Shown here piece after piece: positions 1 through 13,300 of a stretch of 64,000 nt of DNA. The translations under genes were made by a program, and so were the position numbers. The notes under the pieces were generated by a model. It had not been told where the DNA came from and searched no databases. It worked only from the letters and a program-made list of their open reading frames with translations. The DNA is from Epiperipatus broadwayi (taxonomy: Eukaryota > Onychophora > Udeonychophora > Euonychophora > Peripatidae): assembly GCA_028023455.1 (NCBI GenBank), contig JAQFVV010000002.1, positions 32,557,725 to 32,621,724 of the forward strand, given 5' to 3'. Numbering within the stretch: the stretch's first letter is position 1; every line of letters begins with the position of its first letter.

Positions 1-1118
1 TTTTTTTGAATAAAACTAGATTTTTCAACTCATATCAAAAGAAAATACAATTCTCTTTACTATACAAAATCTTATAAGGTGCTCATCATTTAGAATCTTT
101 GTTAACAATATTTTAATCTAACTATAAAGTGTGTATTTCATTAGCCCTTAAATTCATGAATGGGTATGTTATCAAAAGATTACTTGATGACTTATATTTC
201 ACATTAGATCTAATGATTAGAGTCTGTCTATTACAATATTCATCAATATATTTTTTAGAATTAACAGACTCACAGATTGAATGACTTTGATTACTCTGTA
301 TGTTGGATAATTCCCATCTTTTAACCAACTTTCATTTACAGAATTAGTAAATGTCTAATGTATTACTTTGGAAATAGGATATGTTTTTATGTAGTGTTTG
401 ATGTGTCATGAATTTTGTCTCATTTTCACGATTTCTGCTTGTGATGCAGCTTACTGTTTGAGCAGCGTAGCTTTATTTTTTAATTATTTATAATGATGAT
501 CTGTAAAAAAAAAATAAGTAAATTTTGATAGAAAAATATATTTTTAACTTAAATTGTGGTTTTTGCTTTTGAATATATAAGTGTCCGCTTGAAGGCAAAA
601 TATGGGGAAAAAACGAATCAATTAGAAAAATAAAATAGCTTCAAACCGTGCTTAAAGAAAGACCTGTTGTAAAATTTAGGTATTAAAAAGTTTTAGAGAA
701 TTGTTTTTTTTGTTTATAAAATTAATTAATTATAGAAAAAAAAATATTAACATCATAAATGATTTTACAACCTTTTTTTTACAAGGGAGTATAATTGCCT
801 ATTAGCAGGCATCTGCTTTATTTACTTGACAATACAAATTTTAATTTAACAAAGGCTGTGGGATTTTAACAGTAAGATTTTAGTTGTAACTAAATTACTT
901 AGATGTCGCAGATGTCGATAATCAAAAAAAAATAAAAAGACTATACGGTATAAAGTCAATCATATTAATATTCGGAAAGTATGCATTGTTTTTGCGTGAA
1001 TGGGTTTAAATCAAAAGTCCAAGCACTGAGAAGATTTTAATGACTTGCTTTTTGTTGATAAAATCAATTTAAATTATAGGGAAAAAATAATAAACTAATT
1101 ATAAAATATATATTTCAG
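1..1118 (+). other. BIRC6 intron, 3' part; no gene seen
   Basis: A+T-rich sequence leading to the acceptor at 1118. The next BIRC6 exon upstream is outside the window. I see no repeat or coding signal here. Confidence 0.7.
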
Positions 1119-1311
1119 TTCTTGATATGGCCCGTCATGTTCCTTTATATCGAGCAGTTTTACAGTTACTTAGAGGACTTGCAATTTGGCCACAGCTTGT
1201 TCCCCTATTCTTACCAGATGATAAATATGATGGAGATGAATCCTCTGTGTCTATTAGCAGTCTTTTAGTCACAATGAAAACTTGTGTTGATAATTATGCA
1301 AATAGGCTAAA
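1119..1311 (+). CDS. BIRC6: BIRC6 exon a (first exon in window)
   Basis: Acceptor TATTTCAG at 1111-1118, donor GTAAGT at 1312. The exon enters with two bases of a split codon and leaves in phase 2. It encodes the helical stretch [18 protein letters not shown] through [13 protein letters not shown], conserved in BIRC6 upstream of the UBC domain. The ATG at 1127 is an internal methionine, not a start. Confidence 0.93.
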
Positions 1312-4300
1312 GTAAGTTTTTTTTTAATTGACTACCTTTTTATTAAAAGATTACCTTGTATTGACCGATAATTATGTTTTTAGGTCTAATAAGGGTAAGA
1401 ATGGGGTCAAAAGTAAAGAAGAGGAAGAAGAACCAGAGGGATTGGCTCAACTCATTCCAGATATTCAAGATACTGCTCGCATTGTAGAGATAGCGACAGC
1501 TCGTTTCCGAGCTGAGTCCGGTAATTGAATTTGTCTTTTATTTATTTATTTTACTTTACAAAATAAGGAAAAACTTATCTAATAGTTGAATTGTAATTGC
1601 TAATAAATATGTTTCTTATTATTTTTCCACAATAATTAGGTAGCTGAAGTTAATTTGTGAAAGAAATCCTATTTTTTTATTTAAAAAAAAATTAGTGCCT
1701 TTTATAATTTCTATATTATTATTGTTTTTTTAATGAATTTTTATTGCAATAATTTAAAATGACTGACACCTGTCTATTCAATCAACAGTTAATATAAAAG
1801 TATCAAATATACAAATTAAAAGTGTGAAATACTTTTATATTTCCATATCCTTACTGATTCATAATGTCATGTTATGTATGGTACATATTGAAGTCTATTT
1901 ACTGTTGTTGTTGTTGTGGAAAATGCAATTATTCATTGGCTATAACTACAAAATGGTGGAGCTACAATATCTCTTCTTATCTACAAAACTATGAGTCTTA
2001 AATTGAAAACACCTTAATATTTTCAATCCAAGCTCGTCAGCTTATAAACTCGGTTCAGTACCTATACTTTTTGGTCTTTGGTTTTTTAATAACCATAGCC
2101 ACCACTATCCTATTAGGCAGGAGTGGTTTTAAGCCAATAAATGTCACATGATCACCATTTCTTATGTTTGCTTATAACTGTTATTGAAACAGGCAAAACT
2201 CACTATACATATTGCAGTGCTCTCAGATCCAAGGCTCCTCACTGACGAAGGCCACAAGCCAGAAACTAGTCTGGGGATATTGGATGAGTAGGCACTAGAT
2301 GGGGATTTTATGCACAGGCCTTATGGCATCTGTCAATTACTCTAGCTTGCAGTGAGTGGCAATACATTTAGTGAGTTTTGCCTGTTTTAATAACAGTTAT
2401 AAGCAAGCATAAGAAATGGTGATCATGTGATATATATATATATAGTTAGAAACTATAAATTGAGAGAGCACATTTACCTATATATTATGCATCTGTGTGT
2501 TCACTCGTTTTAATTCATTCAAGAAAGACCAAATTTATTGACCCATATCTTTAATTTTTGTAAATAAAATGAATAGTGATATATCAGAATCTCATCTTCC
2601 TGGATGATATCCTTTTGCTTCAATAACCCCTACCAATGAAAATTAGATAGCAATTTGTTATCAGCAAACTGTAGCATCTAATCATTTTGATGTTTTCAGG
2701 GTGAGCTAAAGATACGTTGTTAATAAACTGGATTGAGTGTGATGCTGCAAGATTGAAAAATGACTGCTACCATATTGGGAAAATATATTAAAATCATGAA
2801 TTTTGATGTACTGCACATGATGCAGCTTCACAGGAAGTAGAGTTTTTTGTCATTGTACTAACATTTTGGGTTTCAGTTATAATAATCTGTGCCATGCCCC
2901 TCCCCCCCTCTGGTGTGCTCATAGAAATGTTTGTTTTGCAAAATACTTTTAAACTCTAGTTATAATCTTTTTTAAATGTTTCAAAAACAATTATTTTAAT
3001 ATGTATATATGTATGGCGTATTTATGATCCTTATATAATCATTGCAGAAAAATATATCTAACTTACGGTCGTACTTCTTTTTTGTTTTTATCCTGCTCAT
3101 TTATATGTTCCTCTTAGTGATGATATATATATATAACATCTGAAGTCTAAAATCATATTTCCAAAATTATTTGAACCTTGCAGCCGCAAACCTCTTTGAA
3201 AATGGTTTTTGATAATGAAAAATACATTATTTTGATCAATTTGATGCAATCATATCACAACAATAAAAAAAGAAACGAATCTAATCAAAACAAGATAGTT
3301 GAGTAAAACAGATTTATAGTGATAAAATCCTAAATTTAATTTTAAAAGAAACTAGAACCTTATACTGTGTTTTTCCAAAAGTTTGTGCTGATGGTGTTCT
3401 AGCTGTATTTTTATATTGGACTATTTCCATCATCTAATAAGTGTGTTGAATTTCTTTAGAAAACTTTAATTTTATTTAAATATTCCAAATGCATTCAACT
3501 GTTAGTAATATCACAGCACCAACTGTTAGTAATATACTCACCTGTTTGCTGTGATATTGCTAACAGTTGAATGTATTTGGAATATTTAAATAAAAATTAA
3601 ACTTTTCTAAAGAAATTCAACACACATATTAGATGATGGAAATAGTCCAATATAAAAATACAGCTAGAACATTATACATAGTCAGATGAAATATTTAAGA
3701 AAATAAGAAATTGCTGCATTTTAGTATATTTTTTATTTTTAGGTCATAAAATATTTTAAATTAAACAATTTTTTCAGATTATCTAAATTCCATTGTATTT
3801 AAAAAATGTTATACTTAAGAATTATTTCATTAGAAATATTAATCACTAGAATGGTTTCTTGCTGTTTGTCTTTCTGGAATAATAAAGAACTATGAGATTT
3901 AGATTGCTTTTTATATCAAGTGTCAATTATCTTCGTTTAGAATATTGTTAACTTTGGACTTGCACTCATAATTACATAATTGTGAAGAAAAGTGGTTTTA
4001 TTGTTTTAATTTCATGTAACTAACTGTACATGATATTAATTTTAATTTTTATAAAATTTCTAAAATAATTCCCTTTCCCTTTATTTCAAATTGTCAAATG
4101 TAATTTTTGTATTTCACACATTTTAAGAGGAATAAAATAAAAATTAAATGGCCATTGAATTAGCATGGAAATTGTTTTAAAATATATTTAAAATTCTATT
4201 GTATAATGCATAGAAGAAGCTCTATCATTGTTTATTTATATTAGTAACTTTAAAAATTTATGATGATAACATCATTAAATTTATCTGCAATACTTTATAA

Positions 4301-7300
4301 ATAAATAATTTCCCTACATGGGTAATGCAGTAGCAAACTATACAGTAGTGTCATCTAGTGGATGCTAGAAAGTTTGTGGATAAAATCCCTCTTTAGTGCC
4401 TATTCATCCAATATCCTCAGACTAGTTTTTAGTTAAGGAGCCTTGGATCTGATAGCATTGTACCTAGATCTTATGATCTAATGCAACCTCCTAACAACCA
4501 TCTTTTATCTTTTTAGCTAACTATATGCTATGAATCTAAAATGAAAACACAATAATGTTTTCATTCAATTGTATAATCATACAGATCTGAACCCCATTCA
4601 GTATCTATACATATTGGCGTTTTTGTTCTTTAATAACCAAAGTCAGCATTATGCCATGGGCAAGATTTACTAAACATCACATGACCACCATTTTTTATGT
4701 TTACACAAGCTGTTAAAATAGTAGTAAACTCTCCATACAGTAGTGCCACTCAATGCAAGCCATAGTAGTCAATGGGTGCTAGAAGTTTTGTGGATAAAAT
4801 ACATATCATCCAATATCACAGACTAGTTTCTAAATTGTAGCTTTCATCAGTGAGGAGCCTTGGATATGAGAGCACTGCACTTAGTTCTTAGGATCTAATG
4901 CAATAACTCTAGCAGCCACCTTTTCCTTTTTAGTTAACTATAAAGTTATGAGTCTATCCAAGGCTCCTCACTGATGAAAGCCACAAACTAGAAACTAGTC
5001 TACGGGATATTGGAAGAGTAGGCACTAGATAAAGATTTTATGCACAAACCTTCCTGCATCCATTGATTACTATGGCTTGCACTGGATGGCATTACTATGT
5101 AGATAATTTGCTACAGTTTTAAAAGATTGTGTAAGCATAGGGAAATGGTGGTCATGTGATGTTTAATGCAATGGAAGAGTAGTGGACTACAGGCTGTAGA
5201 TCACAACTTGGCTCAAATGTCATGCGTCTTCTCATTCATATTAATAATTAAATTATCATATAGATTATGTTGGAATATATAATAATTAAAAAGTTTATAT
5301 TAAACTTAAGTTATAGCAAAAAAGTATTTTAGACCAACTTTCTAATTAAAAGTGAATAGAGGAAAAATGTCATATGAAATATTATAAGCTGATAAAACTC
5401 AAATGAAAATTTTAAATTAGGTTTTTTTTACTTTTGTATTATTTAGTAAAATAATTTGTTTTAAATATATTTATATCTATTTGCACTTGACTTAATAAAT
5501 ATTAATTTGAAAAAAAAAAAAAAGATTAAGTCGTATACAAATTTTATTAGCCATTAATAAAGTTTTTTTTTTTTTTTTTGAAGAATCTTGTTGATATCTT
5601 TATTTCTTTTTGAAACATTTTATTTTTTAAGAGAGGAGGTTTAATTATCATGAAATTAATTAGTAGAATTATTGTAAAATACTAAAACAAAATTTTTCTC
5701 TTCCAATTAGAGATTTTTATTTTATGTTCATTTCCAGTGGGTTTTTTTTTATATAAAAATGGCTTTGTCTATCACAAGGATTACAATTGATAAATTTAGC
5801 ATATCTTTTTGGAAAATTGTTTTAAATTTATATAGTCATTCCAGAAGTGTTTCAAAATTATGTCAGTTTTTTTTTGTTAAACCTTAGAAATTGTTTATAA
5901 AAAGATTATTTTATTGAATGAAAAGTTTTAAGACATTTAATAATTTTGATTAAGACTGAAAGAATTATTTTCAGTTCTCAAATTAAAATAATGATTATTT
6001 GCATTGTTTCTAATATTTTGTAGTTTGTTATAATAATTAACAAACTACAAATTTTAATTAAATCATATTTCTAATGAGCCTAAAAATTTGAAATCAAATT
6101 GTATTATTTACTACTTAATATCCTTTATATACATATTAAACTGTAACAAAATAGATACATTAGAAAAACCTGAACTTTTTTTTTTTCAGATAAGGAAGAA
6201 GAAGAAAGTATTGAATCAAGGAGTTGTATTCCCAGAACTATTAGTTTATCAAGTGAAAGCAAGTATATCGCAGTAATGAAAGAATTACAGTTTGGTGAGA
6301 TATGCTAATATTTTATCTTTTTTTAACGAGTGATGTTTTGGTTATAAAACTAAAATGTATTTGTTTGTTTGTTGTTGATTTTTTCCAGATACTTATGAAA
6401 TGGCCCACGAAGATGAAAATGGTCTTAAGTTCCTTATTTCACATCATTATGAATCTAATGTCCGGGCAGCTGGAGATGTAGGAAATCCTGCAAGGTCTCG
6501 GAGACTTGCTCAAGAGGCAGTTACTTTATCTACATCACTTCCATTATCAGCCAGTAGTAGTGTCTTTGTGCGGTGTGACGAAGATCGGTTAGACATCATG
6601 AAGGTAAAATTGTTTTCTTTTGGTTTTACTATCCAAATATCATTTTTTGGCAGTAGCAAGGTAAATTACAAAAAAAAAAAAAAACTGCTTATCAATTCTC
6701 ATTGCTAATTATGTATTGTAATTATATCAATAAATTATATAATCCTTACATCAACTTTATGTATTAATTAACACATCTGCATTTAAAAAACCTAGATTTT
6801 TGTTTTCTGTTTCTTAGATTACTGAAGTGTTTTAAATATATAGAAAATTAACTAATATCACATGCAAAAGGTTCAAATTTGAATCTTAAGGCATCAGTAA
6901 CAAAGACAAAAGTCAGAAGCAGATCTGGAAATGGATGTTATAGCAATATGTCATCTAATGATTCATTTGACTTACTATAGATAATTCTAGAGTAGAGCAA
7001 AATGAACTCTTGGAAGCTTATGAATGAGCTGAGGAGGTTGTGTAATCTTTTTGTTAGAATTAAATGATAATATGAATAGAAGCGAATTTATTTATTATTT
7101 TCTTGAAAGTTTGTGATGATGGTATTTTAGTTGTATTTATATATTGGGATATTTCCATCACTTTATTTAAATTTTCCAATTGCATTCGACTTTTAATAAT
7201 AGCACACAGGTTACAACATTTCGAAAGGTATTCTTCTTCTCTCTTCAGGGGTTGCTGGCCTGGCCAGTGACCATACTAGCATGGGAATCGAATCCTGGAT

Positions 7301-10300
7301 CCTTAGATTCTTGATTATTGAATTTTAAAGTAACATTCTAACCAACTGAGCCATCCTGCCAAATTCAATATTCAAGAATCTAAGGATCCAGGGTTCGATT
7401 CTCATGCTAGTACTGTCACTGGTCAGGCTATTAATACCTGAAGAAGAGAGCACAGTAATATCTCGAAATGTTACGCGTATACTAACCTATGTGCTATTCC
7501 TAACAGTAGAGTGTAATTTGCATCAATATTATAAGTATTAATCGAATACAAGTCGCCATGAATATGGGACTATAAACTGTCCCGAAAGCGCTTGGCGGTC
7601 AATTTTAATAATTTCACAGACAATTAATAGCTTCATTATCTGTCCGCAGAGCACACATATATATTAATTTATTTTAAGCGTTAATGAAGTAAAATCTTAA
7701 CTATTCTCTAGTAATGTAATTTTATATGCGTTTTACACATGTATTAGAATATATATATTTATCATATGAAAAGAATTAAAGAAATGTCTAAAAATTTATT
7801 CTTTTTTTTGTTTTTTATTCACTTCAGATATGGTGTCCATATTTTTTTATTATTTACATAATTTAACTGAGTGAAAAGCATTGTGAAAATTGCAAAGAAA
7901 TGGGCAAAAGCGGGTTGAACATCATGAAAATGATTATTTTATTGTATGAAAAGTGAAGTTTGGAAATGTAATTTATATTATGTAAAAATAGATAATGTTT
8001 AGTGAACAACTTAAAAAAAACTTTTCATCACTCATATAACTTTCAAGCGGCAGATTTCACATATTGATATCAAGTATCTTCGCCAATCTTTCTGTTCATG
8101 TTCTGCAAACTTTATAGCAGTCTCTTTCCTTAAGATCATCTTTTTTATATCTATTTTCTCAATGTCCACAAACTCTTTTACATATTCTTTGTAATTTTTG
8201 TTGTTTTAGATACATGCCTGATTCTTTTCTCCTATGCTTGTTAAGTTTTCTCAATTAGAAATCTTTTGTCATTTTTTTTTATTTCAATAATTTACATCTC
8301 TAATCGTATTCTTTTATCTTTATCTTTTCCTCTAAATCAACTTCTACAAAGCTTCCAATATTTTCACACACAAAAATCAGCTAAATGTTTGCTTTATCTA
8401 TAGCCACATCTTAAACATTTAGCAATTTTTTATAAAAAATAATAAATTTATAGCCGCCAAATAAACTGAACTTACTCAGATATTATATAACTTACAATTT
8501 CCAACATTAGATAACCGTCTGCCTAAATAATTCAAAGCAGTATCTTACTCTGCTCATACCCTGTCTAACACCTACTTCAGCTTTTATTTATACTCTCTAC
8601 TTAAGTTGCTTTTATTTTGTTTTAGATATATTTGTTTCTATTCTAAGTTTTGTGCCAATTATAACAGTCATATTTAACATTTAATAAAGCTTATCTTTAT
8701 TAACAACAATTATTACTATATCATCAGCAAAATCTAATAAAATGAACTCTATTTTCCTGTGCTAATTTCATCAATTACTAAGAAAGCAATCGTATAGTAG
8801 TAACTCGTCTAAATATGTTAAAAACCATTTAGTAGCTTTTTTTTTTTATCATGATTATATCACCTAGTCTAAGCTTTAGAAATTAATAGATGCTAGATGG
8901 CAGTGCTGTCCAGAACAGCATTCGATAAGGATTTAACAAGTACAAACATCTGGCATTTATTTATTATTCAGTTGCATAACTGTGGTGAGAGAAAAAAGAA
9001 ATCGCTACTAAATATATGTTAAACAGAATAGAAATTAGACAACAATTCTTTATTAGTTTTTTTACATTTACTCGTAGATATTTTCTGTCTCTTATAAACT
9101 TTCAATATTTCTTTTTTAACTTGCATCTTTCACAAGTAAGTAATATTAATCTCTTTATTTCTATATATTTTTCAACAATAACCTTCATCATTTAATCCTA
9201 CCTCTTTATTGTTTTTAAATCCAAGTTGTTTCTTCATATAAAAACATTAGTTGCATATGATGTTAATAAATATGTCTTTACAGATGTTCAAAATATAAAT
9301 TAATAATAATATTAAAATTATAATATTTGAATTTAAAAAACTGCTGTCTGAAAATGATAGTTATTTTTGTAATAATAAATTTTATTATAATTTTTCTTTT
9401 TAGGTTCTGATCACAGGTCCTGCAGACACCCCTTATGCAAATGGTTGTTATGAGTTTGATGTTTACTTTCCTCCCGATTATCCCAATTCTCCCATGTTAA
9501 TTAATTTAGAAACTACTGGGCACCATACAGTGCGCTTTAATCCTAATTTATATAATGATGGGAAGGTAAAATAATTTTGTTGTAATTTTTGATGTACCGT
9601 GTTTCCCCAAAAATAAGACTTAACCAAAATGTAAGCCTTGGCATGATTTTTGAGGATTCTTATAATATAAACCCTAGACGGCTTTTGTTTGCCCATTAAA
9701 ACATACGATGGGCATATCGAATTACAAAGTAATGAATGTATAAATAAACAATATTATTCACATCAATGCTTTAAATAAATGGTATTATATATTTTCCCGG
9801 TGACTATTTTCGAATTCTTCCTTTATAGAGAAACAATTTACCTACCATAAGTAAAGTATATCAAACAATTTATAATTTCATTTATTAATATATATATGTG
9901 CTCTGCGCACAGTTAATGATGCGCAGAGCACATATATATATATTAATTTATTTAAGCGTTAATGAAGTAAAATCTTAACAATTTCATTTATATATATTTA
10001 GGTACTTATTTTATTTATATTTAATACTTAGATTTTGAATGCTTGATTTAGTTTTTGAGTTTCAGCATGATTAGCTTTTAAATATTCAAGATAAAAGAAA
10101 AATAATTGATTTCTTGAACATTTTTTTCCCTGAAAAACTACTTTATTAAAATAACGGAAGTGATTTTAATAATGAAAGCTTAGTTTAAGTTAAATCATCA
10201 ATCTTTCTTCTAAAGAAAAGTTTTTAAAAAGAATACCCAAACAGTAATTTGGAAAGGGTTTATAATTTGCGTACTTGCTAACGGATGGACGTGGTTGTGT

Positions 10301-13300
10301 CATATATGAATCATAATTCAATATGCTGTATGTTGTAATGGACGACTTAATATACATGTGAGAAATAAAGAAATATTTTTTGCAATTTCATGCTTGCATT
10401 TTTTATTGCATTTGTGTGGACAAATTATTCTTAACTGTAATCATTTATTGTTATCATTCCTGCTTTGCATGTCTTCAATTAACACTTGATTTAATGATAA
10501 ATTTAGACAGAGTAATATTCTGATTGCCAGATAAGATGAGTGCAAAAAGAAAGCTATTCTATTGAGTATAATCTCAGAAATCATTTATATTTGAATAAAC
10601 GTAGATTTTGCATGAAAAAATAATACATCCCCTGAAAATAAGCCCTCTAGTGTTTTTTGTTGCAAAAATTAATATAAGACAATGTCTTACTTTCAAGGAA
10701 ACGTGGTGCATATATATTTTGACTTTTTTTTATTATTGTTATTATTAATATGACTATTTATAAATTACAGGTTTGCTTAAGTATTTTAAATACATGGCAC
10801 GGACGTCCTGAAGAAAAATGGAATCCACAGACTTCCAGCTTCCTCCAGGTGAAATCATTTCATAATTGCAATTGCGATTATTTTTATTAATAATTTCAGG
10901 CTTTGCATTTTAGAAAAATAATACATTCTGCTATTAAATGTACATTTAATCCAGTTTACCATTTCTGAGAATCAATCTGTGTGTCACAGCTGTTACACCG
11001 TTATTGTCACTACACTATGCAGCCCTCTCCCATATATGATCCTAAGGCAACTCAAAATCCATCAAAGATCCAAAGTGAATCATTAGGCAGTGGATATACG
11101 TATGCTAAAGCTTTATATAACTACAAATCAATAAGTACTTAAAATAACTTATAAATGTCAAATATACATAATTTAATGTATGTGAAATTTAGACGGCAGT
11201 AACAACCCCCACCATTAGTTATGGATAATTAACATTTGAACATCAGTAAATGATAAAGAATTGTTACCGCAATTGAAATTCATATATATATATTAACGAT
11301 TTTAATAAGCCCGTAAATAAGTTGCGGCTTATCAAATATGTAACTCTGACATATAAATGTATTACAAAACAACCAAGTCCAAAAGCATTATGGTAATTCA
11401 CATGCTATTACTCTCAAAGAATCATTCAAATGAAATTCTTATCTAACAAATAGATTGCCATTGATATAAGAAAGGTGGACATTATTTCAAATGTATTTAA
11501 TTCTTCGGAAATCTGGCTTGCGAATTATTATAGGAATAAGTTTATACCCAGCCTATGGTAAAGCTGTTATTTTTTTAAATTAGTTGATTTAACTTCTTTT
11601 TTTTTTAAGATTTAATATAAATTAAACAAAAGATTTTAATATTATATAACTAAATGTGATCAATTCACAATTGAAAAATTAAAATAAAAAAATGTTTGGA
11701 ACAACCCGGCAAGGTATATTTCTGAAGTGTACATAATAAATTAAAGAATTAATAAAGCTAAATTAAAATTTTTAAACATGGCTGTTATATTTGATAAGTA
11801 AGTTATATAAGTTGGGTATAGATTTCTCTATAAATAAAATCCACACGTAGTTGTGAATTTGACAACAGACAAAGTAATGATTATTTACCGGAGAAGCCAC
11901 AGTACATCACATCACAAACATATATTGAGACAACAGACAAAATAGGGATTTTATATATGAGGTTTTTGGATTTGATTGTAATTATATGAGCGTGTGGTCT
12001 AAAATTTAAATCTAAGATACTGTTACATTTTTTGATAATTTCATATATAGCATGTACTTGTATATAAATTTAACTTATATTTATTTATAATGAAATATAA
12101 AATAATAATAAAAAAGATGGATTAATTTGGCTTAAATGAGTCACTCATCTTTCAACTGATATTACAAGAGAATAAATTCTCAAAATAACCCAATTACCTA
12201 AAATATATCATTTTAAACTGAAAAAGGCCATGTAGTTCTAAAATTGAAATCAATTACATTATAAGGATAGCAAACAATTACGATCAACTGCAGTTATTTG
12301 TTCATAGTCTTCTGCTGACTATTATTCTATCATTGGGCATAAATTAAAATGACTGTTATTTTAAAAAAACCTAACAATTTACTAGTGCTCTCGAAAATTG
12401 TGTTCTGATTAGAATTGTCATGATATCGGTTATACTTATTGAAAGTTCTTGAATTCTAAATCTAAATTTGAAATATAGCAGCCATATGTTCGTCAAAAAA
12501 ATGTCTTGTTGACTATAGTATGATGGTGGAAGCTGTTGCTGTGGTGAAATTATAGTGATTTAATGTAATAATTTTTTTTTTTATAAAATCAAGTGAGATA
12601 TTGACATATATTCAGAAATATGGACTTATAGCACATTTGGATTATAAAGTATTGTTGGAGTTTTATTAGAATGTACAAGATGTTGTAATACGTCGAGTCA
12701 TTAAGAGTGAATGTATTTTAGAAAATTCCTGGATGAAAGGCAGTCTGGGATTGAATGAATAGTTTTTCATGATTTGAACTTCAAGTGTAATAATTTTAAT
12801 GATATCCCTATATATTTTCTCATGATTATTGTTAATTCGTTGATGAAGAAGTAAATTACAGATAATGGGAGTTAAAGTTCTTATTTATTATATAAAAATG
12901 TAGACACATGTATCGATTGTTAGTATGTATAATCTTTGTATTAGTTTACGGTGGAAACTAATAAGTAATGCTTTTCTGGATTGTGTGACTAATTGTTGGT
13001 TTAGCCTAAATGCAGTATTAATTTTCTGGTTTAAAGGAAAACGTGTGAAAATGAACAGGTGGTTCACATACATCAAATTTAAAATATATATTGTTTAGAG
13101 ATATGTATTTCTTTAATCAATAAGTCTTCCATTTAGCAATTTAAGTAATTAACGCATTGTGAAATCAGAAGTTGATTGTTATAACATTTACATCTAGTCT
13201 TTTATTTATGTATATATATATACAAAAAAATTTCATGTACATACTGTATATATGAATAATGTATTTTTATATTTAAGGTTTTAGTGTCAATACAGTCATT

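Noticed and set aside
9478-9696. Minus-strand frame opposite BIRC6 exon e
   Set aside because: Antisense shadow of a conserved coding exon and its donor region.
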